A stretch of DNA of 64,000 nt, taken from the NCBI RefSeq assembly GCF_002878395.1, contig NW_025880663.1, positions 1-64,000 on the forward strand, given 5' to 3'. A program made the translations under genes and the position numbers. This DNA comes from Capsicum annuum (lineage: Eukaryota; Streptophyta; Magnoliopsida; Solanales; Solanaceae). This document shows positions 9,975-22,158 of the stretch, piece by piece. The notes beneath the pieces were generated by a model that saw only the letters and a program-made list of their open reading frames with translations, had not been told where the DNA came from and ran no database searches. Numbering within the stretch: position 1 is the stretch's first letter; each line of letters opens with the position of its first letter.

Positions 9975-12360
9975 TGACATGACCCAAACTAGGGCTTGGC
10001 CATGTCGAGTATCTCAACTCCAACCAGGACCGAAGACCACCACTAATACCCAATAGTTGACCACCTTACACTCCATGTCGAATTAATTGTGAATATATAA
10101 CATGTTAAGACAATATCTAATTTAAGACTTTATGATAAGTCTATAGCCAAAACCAACCATAGACATCTAAACAAACAACCAATACTACACATTTCCATAG
10201 TACTCCGACAAAGCATCTAATCAAAACTAAAGAATATCCTATCTGGACATGCTCCCGATAATAGCCAAAACTAAGATAAAAAAATAAAATTAATATCATA
10301 AGGATATCTATGGCATGAAATGGGGTCTTCCAAAGTGTGGAATATCACCTTTTAAATCTGACTTAAATGTTGTCCCCGATACAGCTAGTCATTGTGCAGG
10401 AAGAGTGGAAGTATGGCCGGTTCCTGCATCATTTGGCCATACAATGTTCAAAGATGGTTATTGGGGTGAATGCTAGCATGTAAATGAGGTATAAATATAA
10501 ATTAATTCCTTAAATTCAAAACCAAGTCAAACCAATGTACATATCCACATCCATGCATATCCAAGTATATATATATTTATATAAGATGCTGGGTGAGGGT
10601 ACCGGTCTTAGCATGAGCTTTATAACCCTAAAGTGGTTTGTGTAGTTTTACCTTCATAAATCTACCCTAGATTTATATGTGTCCAGTGTTAACCCTTGGA
10701 CGATCCCCAGTGCGTGTTAGAAGTACAAACTAGAGATACTATAGGTGGTCGTGTATTCCCTTGTACTCTTTACCCTCTATGATACACACACACATACACA
10801 CACACATATATATATACACATATGTGCACTTAGGGGATTTCCTTGTACCACACAAGAACTTGGTCATCAGTACCAATCCTCATGTCGACAAACATGTGTT
10901 TCTAGTGTTCATTCTTCGTACTCACACCTTCACGGCTAGCTATCACAATCACCTTTATTTCCCAATTAAAACATTTAACACATAACCAAAACACCAATTT
11001 CTTGGAATAATTTATTAAGGTATTATTAAGTGGTATCGCCATATAGACTATATCTTTCAATTAATGTCATTAGCTAAGACATAGGGGATTACAATGTACC
11101 CTGCAGACTCCATTATTAAAATCACTTGGGGGATTCCCACGTACCCCACAAGGTTTTTATAAATCATTCACTTAGGGGATTCCATTGTACTCCATAAGGT
11201 TTTCATAAATCATTCACTTAGGGGATTACATTGTACCCCATAAGGTTTTTAAAACCATCCATAACCATTTAGCCATTTATACCATGCATTAGTTTCAAGA
11301 AACAAGCCAAGCCAAGTGGTAATGCATAAATCAAAATAAATTATGCAAGTAGGTTGAGTTTATTACCAATTTCAATACCAAAACAATCAATTTCAGGGAT
11401 TATATTTTACCTCTATTTCCATCCACCATTCCCATGCGTACCAATTCACTTACCAACTATCAACTTAAAAATAATAGTTTCATAAGTATCATGGAAGAAG
11501 CATTCAAACAATTTATATTAAAAACCCTCAACCCAAAGTTCAAAACCCAATATCAATATTTCATGGACAATTCTTTAAATTGGATTCTTTAACAAAATTG
11601 ACAAGGAGTGAAGAGTAACATACCTAAAATAACAAGATGTACGGAGAGAAATCACTCTTGAAAGCCTTAATTACTTAACCTCTTAAAAACCCTAAGTCTT
11701 CTTAATCTTGAGGATTTGAGTGTTTTTTAATTAGTTATTTGTTTTTTATTGAGGGATAATGATGCCCTAAATGGGTTATAAGATGTGGGTATCAAGTTGC
11801 GCAAAAGGGAAAATATTTAAAATGCCCTTAAAATTAAAACTGGAAAAGGGTCACCTTTGATTATGAGTCAACCATCGACTTGTAACCACACATTAGGACT
11901 CATCATCCCGAGTCATAACCAAGATAGTGACTGGGACCCCCATACACTGTTAACCTTATGATTTGACCAACCCATTTGTAATGAGACCCTGCGACTCATA
12001 GGGTCAAGCCATAGTCAACACAGAACCTAAATGGGTTAAACACTTGAATTACTACAATTTCATCTCATGGCTTGTAATATATCCTTGTATCTATTAGTTA
12101 TCCGCTCATACTCAGAGCAAAATCAATCCACAAACTTACATTATTTTGCTACGACTTCACCTAACAACTCATCACGAGTCTATATGGCTCGTACCCTCAA
12201 ATCATACCCACGATAAAAACTCAACACAACATATTGGACACCTTATGACTAGGGTCACCTGACCTATCAATACAACCTATGATTCATGGGGTCAAGTCGT
12301 AACCAAGACAGTGTTCTCAAAGCTCAAGAAATTTTCAAGGGCTAAAATTCAGTGTTTTTC
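9975..12360 (-). mobile_element. Solo LTR S1 (B family, inverted)
   Basis: On the minus strand this is a relative of the B LTR. The plus-strand start TGACATGACCCAAACTAGG is the complement of the B LTR end at 24952. The plus-strand end AAGACAGTGTTCTCAAAG at 12312 is the complement of the B LTR start near 22760. No internal domain is present, so it is a solo LTR, formed by LTR-LTR recombination. The Z sequence resumes at 12361. I could not define a convincing target duplication. It contains an inverted repeat (TATGGCC at 10412, GGCCATA at 10435) where the B and S3 LTRs also have one. Confidence 0.8.
10782..10826. repeat. AC/AT microsatellite
   Basis: A run of alternating CA then TA dinucleotides inside S1. 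It yields two meaningless overlapping reading frames. Confidence 0.9.
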
Positions 12361-13789
12361 AATTTATGGAGTAATGATGCTAATTAATATAAGATGTTAT
12401 TTGATAAATTAATAGCAAAATAATGGTGATTAGAATTTATTTATGAATGATAACTAGTGGAAGTACGATGGATAGAATTAGGTATCGATTAATTGACGAA
12501 TGTGGCCTTGTGGTGAATCTTAGCTAAAGGCTCAATATTGGCTAGATAGTGAATGGTGGTTATTCGTTGACCCATGAATTATGTTTATGTTATGAATAGT
12601 GGATAGATGATAATTAGAGGTTATATGATGGATAGTAAGTAAATAGGTTTAGTATTTAGCTCGAGCTGGCTAATAATGAGTAAATAGGGTGTATTGTTAA
12701 GATAGAAGCCTATAAGATGGTAGGGTTACATTTATGAGTAGATTGTCATATGTTATTCAATTATGATTATGTTTGATGATTATGAACATTGGAAAATGGC
12801 CATTTTATGGAAATTGTGGAAAACTATGGACAATGAAGAAGTTTAAATATATTGTTGACTTAATCCTTTTATGCTTATCTTGGATGCACTCTCCGGTGGT
12901 ATGGGATGCCTTGATGAGTTTTTTTACTTTAGCACTAGTTGGTACATAGGTACCAATATTGTATTTATGTTTTCTTATAATTGTAGTTGTGTTTCCTTAT
13001 GACTTTGAATTATTTAATCCCTATGCGCGATGGTGTTGGCATGCATTGATACCTTATACTATACTATTGTTTCGATATTTAATACTTGTTAGGTTCAAAG
13101 ATATTTGCATTCTTTGATGCCATATGCTATATTACTATCCCGATATTTAATACTTGTTATGTATAATGATATTGGCATATGTTGATGCCTTATGTTATAA
13201 TGTTATTCGAATTTACTTAATTATTACATACAACAACAATGGAGATGATTTAGGTTCAGTTTTGTACCTTGAATTAGTTATTATTATCTTGAATTTTATC
13301 ATTTTGATTTCATGTTTTAGCTTAATCAGTCGATGATGCCTAATGAGTACCATTGTTTTGGTACTCATACTATACTTCTGTATGTTTTTAGTACAAATTT
13401 GTGTATTAGCTGTCACTGTTAATTGAGGTTCATACGATGATTGATTTCTTGAGATAGGGTGAGCTCTTGGAGTTTGAGTCACCTTATTTTCTTCTATCTC
13501 TTGTACTTAGATTTTAGTATTCAAGACAAATGTATAGATTATTCTAGACTTGGAGTTGTATTAAAACTATTAGTTTCTCTTGTAGTAATTCTACTAGGTT
13601 TTGGGATTGGTATCTTATTTGACTATTTATTCAATCTAGAACACTTATGTTTATAATTGATGTTAAATTTTTCTATGTTGGGCCTTTGTTACTTGATTAA
13701 CCTATTGCATTACCTCTGGGTTATGGTATTAGCTTACATATTTCTGGCAATTAGTAGGTTCTACATGTCTCATAAATTGGGTTGTGACA
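12361..13789 (+). repeat. Z 5' LTR, segment 3 (LTR end)
   Basis: Aligns with 50385-51813. It ends GGGTTGTGACA next to the PBS. It has a perfect inverted repeat with 10-base arms ATGAGTACCA and TGGTACTCAT and a 6-base loop at 13343-13368. The 3' LTR copy of this hairpin, near 51360, is damaged. The open frames here (13154, 13459, 13657) are AT-rich chance frames. Confidence 0.8.
13343..13368 (+). other. Z LTR hairpin, 10-bp arms
   Basis: Arms ATGAGTACCA and TGGTACTCAT pair perfectly around TTGTTT. It lies about 420 bases before the LTR end, in a position comparable to the stem-loops of the other LTR families. Confidence 0.6.
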
Positions 13790-13792
13790 AAT

Positions 13793-13805
13793 TTGTATCT
13801 GAGAC
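13793..13805 (+). other. Z primer binding site
   Basis: TTGTATCTGAGAC matches the iMet-tRNA site TGGTATCAGAGCC at 10 of 13 positions, three bases after the LTR end. Confidence 0.75.
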
Positions 13806-14197
13806 TAGGTTTCACCGGTATTGTTGGTACAAGAGCAAGTGTCTAGTAAAGTCTCATGGATTAGAACCTTGCTATTTATTTCCTATCTATGGGAAGATAT
13901 TTGAAATTCTTAAGAGTGCTTCACTCCTTTCACTCATTTTATGCTAAGAGTCTAAGTTGGTTTGTTGAATATTCTCTCAACTTTACTCTTCTGCAAGAAG
14001 GCTAGGACACATGCTATCGCTACATGATCTAGGATCTCGAGATCGAGCCTAAGGATCCTAATCCTATTATCAAATAAGGATGACCTATAGGTTATGGAAA
14101 AACTAGAGACGTGTCCCTTACTTGAGTCCAGGATATACTGCCTTTCTCAGACCCTATTCGTGCACCTGAGCCAAAGATTGTTCTACCACATCTAGCA

Positions 14198-15340
14198 GTG
14201 GGACATACACTAACTCAGGCTCTACTAGGGTTCATAACATCTGCAGTTCATAGAGATGAATTATTTCAATTATTCAGTATTATTAGTGGTGTATCATCTT
14301 ATGGTACACACTCTATATATCAGAGTGATATTAAGGTGGGGGCACAGCCTGTAGCTACAGTTCCCCTAGTTAATATTCCTCCTACGTCAATAGTTGCTCA
14401 GCTGATAGTCATCCAGCCAGTGGTTTCCTAGCATGCTATGTCTTCTAAGAAGTAGAAGATATTGGACAAATTGTTAATGTTAGCTTTTTTGAGATTTTAT
14501 AGAGCTCCTAAAGAGGATACACATAAGTTCCTAACTACTTACAAGGATAGGATTCATGGTTTAGGCCTTGTTGAGACTCATGGTGTAAATTACACCATAT
14601 TTTTGTTGGATTTATCTACTCATCATTTGGTAGCGAGCATATATGGATTTGAGACCAGCTGGATCTTCTTATTTTATCATGGACTCAGTTCTCTGAGATG
14701 TTCTTTGAGATAAATATGCCACGCATCATTAGAGATCGATTGAGAGATTAGTTCCCTAGATTAGAGCAGGGCTCTAAAATAGTTTCTTAGTATGAGGCTC
14801 GTTTACACGAGTTAGCTAAACATGTAACTCCTATTTTGGACACTGAGTATGGAATGGTTCACTACTTTTTTAGAGGGTTGAGTCTTTTTATTCACATGTT
14901 TTCTTAGTGTTGGTATCCTCTAATTCTATCCTTTTAGCCCCTGTTCAGGCAGCCCTTCAAATTACTAATGGAGGTAAGTCTAATGCTAGAGATTGCCCTA
15001 TTTAGGATAGTGGTCAGTCTTTCGGGGGGGGGGGGGGGGGTTCTATTCTTTCTAGATGTGGTAGTCATTTTGGGTCAACTAAACCTATTGGTTCTAGTTC
15101 TACTTATGTTTCCTATTTTACTTATGGACTTTTGGGTCACTATTTGAGGGGTTTCCCTAGTCGACAACAATGGTTGGTCCAGCTTAGAGTTTTTCCATAG
15201 AAGAGTAGTTAACCATTTAGCTAGAAGTGGTTCTCATGGTTGCATGGGTGGTTTCTATGGTACTTAAGGAGGTTCTCAAATAGGCAAGATAGGAGGTCGG
15301 TCAGGTACCCAGCCAAGTTGTGGGCATGGTTAGTAGTATG
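14198..15340 (+). pseudogene. gag: Z gag remnant
   Basis: The frames at 14198-14431 and 14462-14713 are in phase and separated by TAG stops. The second begins with a KLLMLAFLRFYRAPKEDTHKF stretch and continues with RIHGLGLVETHGVNYTIF. This is the gag capsid pattern of Tekay/Del chromoviruses, in which the capsid substrate region is followed by a Met/Val-Glu-Thr-His-Gly motif. A Gly-rich linker follows, where a run of 17 G (15024-15040) occurs. A knuckle remnant YGLLGHYLRGFP near 15120 has its Cys codons changed. Many stops and frame changes make this non-functional. The true start codon is not clear. Confidence 0.75.
15024..15040 (+). repeat. G17 homopolymer
   Basis: Seventeen consecutive G in the Gly-rich part of the Z gag remnant. 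Its length is prone to sequencing and assembly error. Confidence 0.9.
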
Positions 15341-15369
15341 TAATACCCGCTAGACTCGAGGCTTAGACT

Positions 15370-15686
15370 TTGGTTGTTACTACTATAGGTATGATTTTGG
15401 TTTTCTGTCTGTCAGCCCTTGCTTTAGTAGATCTCAGGTCCACTTATTCTTATATATCTGCTTATTATGCACCATAATTTGAGTTGTCTATTATTTATTA
15501 TTTGTATCATTGCATGATTTACTCTCGTGGGTGATTTTTCAGTAGTGGATTGAGTAGTCAGATCATGTGTTGTGACTGTGAGTGATGTTAATACTTATTA
15601 TGATTTCATTATTTTGGATATGGTATTTTTAATGTGATTTTGGCATGGATACATTATCCAACTATTAGACAGTCATAGAATATTTT
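15370..15686 (+). pseudogene. Z aspartic protease remnant
   Basis: Around 15420 the frame reads ALALVDLRSTYSYISAYYAP, the retropepsin active-site region in which the family has Asp-Ser/Pro-Gly. Here the Gly is lost (Asp-Leu-Arg). The downstream VVDWSVRSCVVTVSD and LDMVFL segments fit the protease core with one-base shifts and stops. The remnant is cut at 15686 by solo LTR S2 and resumes at 18203 with TVTLAMHDIPHL, the usual end of the Tekay protease. Confidence 0.7.
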
Positions 15687-17750
15687 TGTAATACCCCGTA
15701 CTTTTTCCTAGCTAATTTCATCTCAAGAATGTCTAACATTAGCTTCTAAATTGAATGATGGTTATTCCATGAGGAATTTTCAAGATTTTCACTTTTTTTC
15801 AAGTGGGGAAATTTAATAAGCTTTCCATCGATATAAGATTCGCCCAAATCTGATAACCAGGTTAGAATTTACAACTATTTCAAGTTCCCACCGTAAAACA
15901 GTGCCATATTAGTCAGTGGTGCGCCACACCACAAGAGGAAATGGCAGTTGGCAAATTCTAGTAGGGGTCCACGATTATGGCGCGTCACGCTAGGGCCCAA
16001 ATCCAGAATTGTCCTTTTCCAATGTCTTAGCACGATTTCCTCAACGTTGCGCCAAATTTCCAGGTCACAAAAGAAGAGGAAATGCGATGGCTCTGCATTG
16101 CGCCATCCCTTAATTTCCTAATTGTCAAAATCTAGTGACACAGAGCGATAGCGCCGCATCGCGCAAGGGCTTCAATTTGGGAAATTTTTACTGAAATTAC
16201 AAGATGCGTCCAGGGTTAAAAGGGTCAACTTCCCACCCTTATTTAATCCCTTTAACACGTGATTCAAAAACTTTACACCCAAAGTACACTCTCTTCTCTC
16301 AAAACATCTCAAGAACAAACTAGGTTTTTTATATAAGATCCAATTCCAAGAAGGTTTCCTTCGTTAATCTTCACGGAATCACAAACCATGGTATGCATAG
16401 TGTTCATTCATTGATAGTTTTGTCCATGAAGCCCAAGAATCTCTTTTTAAGTTTAAGTTTATGGATTTCTTTATGAATTTCATGATGGGATTATTTTGTT
16501 TATGTTGAGAATGATCAATTGAATTCAAATCCATGTTGGGTGATCAATTTTATGTGGAATTGATTTGTATAGATGTATATTCATGTGAACCTATGAATAA
16601 ACCCTAGATGATGAAATTAGAGATGAATCATGATGATTAATTGTTGTATAATGTTGTTTACATGTGCTATTCCTACCATGTGTTTGATTAAATGCCTAGA
16701 TGAAGGAACAATGCCCAACTATTATAATATCATGAAATCCCCCGGTATGTACAAGTTATTCCTATCACATGTTTTGATGGACTACTTGTATAAATGTATT
16801 ATAGATTATGAAGTTAGTTATATGTTCAAGTAAGTTATGCTTGGTCAGTTTTCCTTCCATTGAGTCTTGGGGATACTTGTACCCAAAATATTATCCGTGT
16901 TCCTAGAGCCATGTCATGTTTCCACGATACTCTCAGTCAAGATATGAATCCTTAGAATTTAGATAGTCTTATGACTCAGGAAATTGCCATGATCTCATGA
17001 ACTCAGCCAGTTGTCAGATATCAGTAATATTTTGCCAGCCAACGAAATTTAGTAACTCAGTCAATGTTCAGTTCAGTAAATTATGATCAGTGTCTATTCA
17101 AATAGGAGTAGAAATTAGCATCGAGTGAACCCAAGGATGGAAACTCACTTGTTATGTGAGGGTGTGATTTTTAAAAGCAATGCTTGCATTCCAGAACTAT
17201 GTAGACAACATAGGTTGAGACATCATAGCCTGCTATATGAGGGTAGATGAGGTGGGTTAGCCATCTATAGGAGGGTTCCCACCATTCTTACTAGAGTTAC
17301 TTGTTATATTAGGTTTACTCACATGTTGTCCTTACCAGTGGTGCAGTATTGACACCCTTCCTATCAGGGCATAGATTGGACCCCAATTCAGCTATAATGC
17401 ATCATTTGGGGTATGTTAGTTAGATGACTACCTCCCACAGTCTCAGTAAAAGAAATCAGATTATTCTTCAAAATTTAGGGCTGTCAGATACAGTCAACTC
17501 AGACACAGTATGAAACTCAGATAGTTCCATCAGAATCAGGACTATCAGATACAATTACTCATGTTATAAGTTATATTCAAATTCAGTGATCATGTTATCA
17601 TAATATTAGTGTCAATTGTTATGTCCCATGCATGTATTCTCATGCTCATGATAGTTAGTCAGTTATTATTATTGTTCATGCATAGGAACCCCATACATTA
17701 AACCTATCTCACATGTATACCAATACATTCAAAGTACTGATGCATTTGCG

Positions 17751-17771
17751 CTATGGTGTCTTATACCATAG
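17751..17771 (+). other. Conserved LTR stem-loop (S2 copy)
   Basis: Arms CTATGGT and ACCATAG around loop GTCTTAT, followed by GTTC. Compared with A, the sixth pair is G-C instead of A-T, a compensated change. Confidence 0.75.
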
Positions 17772-17834
17772 GTTCAGAGACATGAGATCCAGATCAGCAG
17801 TAGATTCCAGTTTCAACAGTCAGAGTTAGAATGA

Positions 17835-17853
17835 GTCCTCATCATTCGAGGAC
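17835..17853 (+). other. Second LTR stem-loop (S2 copy)
   Basis: Arms GTCCTC and GAGGAC around a 7-base loop ATCATTC, 63 bases after the first stem-loop. Equivalent structures are at 39256-39274 and 31815-31833 (D, minus), 43056-43074 (E, minus) and 9535-9553 (A 3', one mismatch). Confidence 0.65.
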
Positions 17854-18202
17854 ATGATTATTCCCTATTATATCATTAATTGTTTATTAGTTGGAGTTAA
17901 TTTGGGACATGTCCCATCAACTCTTTACTCAGATAGTTCAGTCAGTTAGAGGCTTTCTAGACTATCATGTTTCAGACTTCAGTATGTTCAGTTTTGTTTT
18001 GGGTATTCTATTACCCCACACAGATGTTATATCATTCAGATCATGTTCAGTATTGAACCTTATGGCCTTTCAGTTCATGTTTCCACATTTTAAAGTATTT
18101 TATGCAGTATATAGGTACAAATAGCATTCATGGGTTAGCTTGTGGTACTTTGGGGTCATGAGCTCCATGTAGCATTTCAGGTACCAGATTTGGGGTGTTA
18201 CA

Positions 18203-18584
18203 ATTTTGCCCAGACTGTTACCTTAGCCATGCACGACATACCCCACTTATATTACAGAGAGCGGTAAGTCCCATGCCAACTAGGATAATTTATTATGTTA
18301 GTGCTAGGAGACTTATCTCTAGGGTTTGTAAGTCCTATCTCGCTTATGTTTCTGATACTAGGGTTGAGAGTTTGTTGCTTAACTCTATTCCTACAGTTTG
18401 TGAGTTTTTTTATGTGTTCCCTACCAACCTGTTTAGTATTTCTCCTATCTATTAGATTAAGTTTGCTATTGACCTTGAGCCTAGCAATCGAGTTATTTCA
18501 ATAACACCTTACTGTATATCTCATGCCATGCTTTAGGAGATAAATTCTAAGGTTCAGGGAGCATTCATATTTTCTAAGATTTAT
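18203..18584 (+). pseudogene. Z protease end and RT N-terminus remnant
   Basis: Pieces in different frames read SYLAYVSDTRVESLLLNSIP, FFYVFPTN and IKFAIDLEPSNRVISITPY. These match the linker and first RT strand of Tekay elements (the Asp-Val-Phe-Pro segment and the Phe-Ala-Ile-Asp-Leu followed by Pro-Tyr segment). No RT catalytic motif follows. At about 18585 the sequence jumps to integrase, so roughly 2.5 kb of pol is deleted. Confidence 0.75.
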
Positions 18585-19200
18585 TTAAGGCTTTATATGG
18601 TAGGAGATATTTTTCTACAGTCGAGTAGTTTGAGACTTCTGAGGTTAGACCCTCATGGTGTGGATATGCTTCAGGAGTTTTCGATAGAGTTAGGGTGATT
18701 CAGGATAGACTGAGAGCAACTTAGAGTAGGTAAAAGTCCTACGTAGATCTTAGGCTTTATGCCTTCAGATTACATTGGTGTTCATGTATTTATTCTTCTA
18801 TGTATTTCCTATGATGTGTTTGATGAGGTTTAGAGAAAGAGTAAGCTCAGTTCGAGATATGTTGGACCCTCTGATATTCTCAGTCAATTGGTGAGGTAGC
18901 TTATGAGTTAGATTTACCTTTAGTTTTTATCATTGCTTATAAAGTTTTTGATGTCTTTATGTTGCGATGATTTATTCTGGATCCTTCTTATGTAATTAGA
19001 TAGGACTCAGTCTAGTTGGATGAGCGTTTAACCTTTATTCGGGAGCATGTGCTTATTTTGGTTAATGATGTGAGACGATTGCGACTAGAGAAATTCTAGT
19101 TGCTGGGTCCAGTGGACACACCGCCTAGTGGAGGAGGCCACTTGGGAGATTGAGTACGAGATCCAGGTCCAGTATCCTCACTTGTCTGAAACATCGAGTA
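18585..19200 (+). pseudogene. Z integrase C-terminus and chromodomain remnant
   Basis: FKALYGRRYFS at 18585 matches the integrase core end, which reads FEALYRRKCRSPIGWFEVGE in element D. It is followed by broken matches to the basic AQSRQKSY-type segment (near 18718-18750), a GKLSSRYVGPSDIL segment (near 18840), and the chromodomain end LVEEATWEIEYEIQ near 19125. Gln codons have become TAG. The catalytic D,D,E residues are in the deleted part. Confidence 0.75.
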
Positions 19201-19213
19201 CATCCTAGTTCAT

Positions 19214-19250
19214 AACTTTTGGTGATGAAACTTCCTTTAGTAATGGATAT
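19214..19250 (+). other. Z pre-PPT stem-loop and polypurine tract region
   Basis: AACTTTTG-GTGA-TGAAACTT (19214-19233) pairs with one mismatch and wobble pairs. The degenerate purine stretch before the LTR follows it. It lies at the same distance from the 3' LTR as the perfect stem-loops in B and E. Confidence 0.5.
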
Positions 19251-20181
19251 TGTAATGACCCTCTAGGTATATTTTGGTAATTCCACTTATTTTAATTATT
19301 AGAGTTTATCCATAGGTTCCCCAAGTCATTTATGACTTGCTGGAACTAATGGTTCAGTTACTCGATAATTTATTTATTTTTTACAGCCAATTCTTTATTC
19401 AGGAGCCTTCATTGTTTCTAAATGGCCCCCGAGCAAAAGCTTTAATAAAATGATCTCAAAGGTAAATTACAACAACACTAGTTCTCTAGAATATGATTTT
19501 ATGCTAGTTAAGCCTTTGGTTCAGGTCCCAACATACCTGAGTTTATTTTGACCAATTGGTAGAAAGTTGGAAAATCAAGAATTTATGTATGGGGCCCATA
19601 TTTTGTAGAAACGACCTAGAATGGAAAATCTAAGTTCACCAAATTATCCAAATCATCAAATTTATTATGGTTACATAGTTCATCGACATAAATTGGATTC
19701 TGAATGAATCTCAAGGTGTTCTTGGAAAAGTTGAAAGTTTCCTAAGTTATAGTGGTTAGGTGTGCATGATGCACAAAGAGCATTACGATCACCCTTATAT
19801 AATTTCCATATAAGTGGCCGTGATCGCTTTTGTGCGACAGACATCCCTGGATGGTTATAGCCTTAGAGGAGGGCCTGGCATGGCTATAAAAAGGCCTTTA
19901 AGCTAATTTTTTTGGAATTTCCACTCATCATTAAGACCAAGAAGCCCTAAAATGGTGTGCCAACCTTAAATTAATTTTGGGTACAACCTAGAAGCATGAT
20001 TTACATATATTTTGTGATTATTAATGGATTTGAGGTATGAATCCTTCTATTTTATGTTTAAATTTCTTGATATCTTCACAAAATCCCCAAATAGCTTAAG
20101 GGCATGATTTTATCCCAAATAAGCTTGGTATTTGCCTGTTTCTTGAGGGTTATGATTCCCTAATAGTTTATGAACTTTGGG
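19251..20181 (+). repeat. Z 3' LTR, segment 1 (U3 and start of R)
   Basis: Starts TGTAATGACCC. U3 has CGATCAC and GTGATCG modules (19790-19835). A TATA box, TATAAAAA, lies at 19885-19892 in the context GGCTATAAAAAGGCC, so transcription would start near 19915. The head is shared with the fragments at 54353, 56747 and 57663. It is cut at 20181 by solo LTR S3. Confidence 0.75.
19885..19892 (+). promoter_or_regulatory. TATA box of Z LTR
   Basis: TATAAAAA, about 635 bases into the LTR, in a locally GC-richer context. It is the clearest core promoter in the window. Confidence 0.7.
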
Positions 20182-20661
20182 TGAAACACCTAGACCTTAG
20201 AACTATTGAAAAACTCAAACTTTTAGTGTCACTAGAGGAGGTATGACTAGGGGCTTGAGTCATACCCAATGGATATGAGTCCTGTCCTCCCTTACCTCCT
20301 CTTTTGTACCCTTAGCATGCTAGGAAGTGAAGCATTCTATGTTCTATACCAGTGACCCCTCCTTAATCATACCCTAAGGGTACGAGTTGTAACTAGGTGA
20401 GTCATATAGAGTGAGTCTTGGCTTAGAATAGACTGGTTTTGTTATGAGTGAAGAATACGACTAGGGAGAGTTTTACCCTTTAGATATGACTCAAAGGTGC
20501 ATGTTTGTATCCTTAACAGTGTGTGTGACCTAGGAGAAGCCTAGGGTACTACTACTTAAGTGAGTCATAAGGTGAGTCGTACCCCTAGACGAGTTCCTTT
20601 TCCAGCATTTAACTAAGGACCTTGTGGTCATTTCCCATGCCTAAAATCCTAAACCCTCTTA

Positions 20662-20670
20662 CTATATAAG
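20662..20670 (+). promoter_or_regulatory. TATA box of S3 LTR
   Basis: CTATATAAG about 480 bases into the LTR, downstream of the U3 modules. Confidence 0.6.
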
Positions 20671-21589
20671 TATGTGTAGACTCCTAAATATCTATTTTGA
20701 TGGATTAAACACTCTAAATACTCTATCAAGATCACCTTTGAAGAAATAGAAGATAGGGTTTCAAGAGTGTTCTTCAAGAGGCAAAGAGGAGTCAATATTC
20801 TTGGTGATTTATCTTGTTTAAGGCATGTACGTCTCCCCTTTTCTAAATAATGCTAAACCCATGTATTTCACACTTGGATTAGTATCGTGCAAATGGTGGT
20901 TTTGAAATCAAATAAAAAGGGTTTTATTGCCTAATGATGAATAATGATAATTCTTGCTTTTACTTATGTTTACACAAGTTATTGATGGTTTTGTTGTCAT
21001 GTGAATGCTTTTTGTATGTGATATAACATATGGGTCTTGAGTAACCCTAGTTTGGATGATTTCTCCCATGAAATTAGCCATGGTAAAGGCTTGTACATAA
21101 GGTGTTTGTGAAATTGTCTAAGTAAGTTGTCTAGTTACATGATGGTGATGCTTTAAGCAAGGAAAAGGATTCAATATGTATGAACTCTTGATAGATGTTA
21201 TTTAAAGGTAAAATTAGCCAGGTATTTTGTAATTGATGACCTTGATGGTTTGATGAATAAAAAGGGGGTTAAAGTTCCTAACATGAAAATGAACTTGAAT
21301 TGTGTGTTAAATTAAAAAGTGGTATAGAATTTATAACGAAGTGTGAATGGTTCATAAGGGTCTTGAGGACCATAGTTTGAGTTTGATGATGAGTTGAATT
21401 AAGGCATTGGCCTATTGAAATGGTTGAGAAATGAAGGCTCCCATGAGAACCATGTGGTCATGTATGGTGTTAAAATTATCTATATGGGGATAAAGTCCTT
21501 ATGTTTGGAAATTAAATGAATATGGATGCATGGATAAAGGGTTGGAGTCCTAATGTCGATTAATGATAGTTGTGATGACTTGAGGTTAA

Positions 21590-21960
21590 AGTACCTTGCC
21601 TAATAAAACTTTTGTGGTTAAAGTCCATTGCAAAATGAGATCTCATGAGGTCGAAGTGCCTCTCCAAATGTATTGGCTTAGGGTTAGAGTCCTTTATCTA
21701 ATATGGCATGAGGTTAGATTCTATTTCCAAATGTATGAGCATGTGGTTAAAGTCCCTTGCTTGACTTTATATGTGTGAGTGGTTAGAGTCTCTAACTTAT
21801 ATAAATATGTGTGAATGGTTAGAGTCCCTCACTTAAATATATGTGTATGTAGTTAGAGTAACTTACTTGATGATATATGAATATGGTTAGAGTCCTATGC
21901 CTAATGAGAAATTCTTGAATCGATAAGTGTGGAAGAGTGGAGTCCTCCATTGCATGTATG
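21590..21960 (+). repeat. Tandem GGTTAGAGTCC repeats in S3
   Basis: Roughly nine imperfect units of 35-45 bp, each with a GTGGTTA-(G/A)AGTCC-(C/T-rich)-ACTT core. The B LTRs have a related but different array (GTTTGAGTCCACC units, 24010-24165 and 31270-31400) at the equivalent place. Confidence 0.7.
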
Positions 21961-22158
21961 ATGATTGAGTGCTTCCAAACTGTTGATAAATCTTGTCCCC
22001 TTTATTAGCATGTGATACGTCTATATATATATATATATGGATAAGGTTATAAATGTGATTTAATATGACTTATTATTTGTTGTTGAATAATGATGATATT
22101 TATCCTTATCCTTGAGTTATATACTAGCATTATAACTGTTAACCATCTCTGGACGCTA

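Larger units (their letters stand above)
15687..18202 (+). mobile_element. Solo LTR S2, with perfect ATTTT target duplication
   Basis: Starts TGTAATACCCC, ends GGTGTTACA, length 2516 bp. It is flanked by ATTTT at 15682-15686 and again at 18203-18207. Related to the A, C, D and E LTRs: AGCATCGAG box at 17117-17125, 7-7-7 stem-loop at 17751-17771, 6-7-6 stem-loop at 17835-17853. Its U3 carries about five GCGATGCGCC-type modules (15890-16170). There is no internal region. Reading frames inside (16630, 17891) are chance frames. Confidence 0.92.

Noticed and set aside
10745..10985. Two overlapping open frames of 64 and 74 codons
   Set aside because: They are translations of a CA/TA microsatellite and flanks in a solo LTR, with no protein-like features.
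13154..13947. Hydrophobic frames that could pass as small membrane proteins (13154, 13459, 13657)
   Set aside because: T-rich LTR sequence gives Leu/Ile/Phe codons by composition; the aligned 3' LTR copy breaks them.
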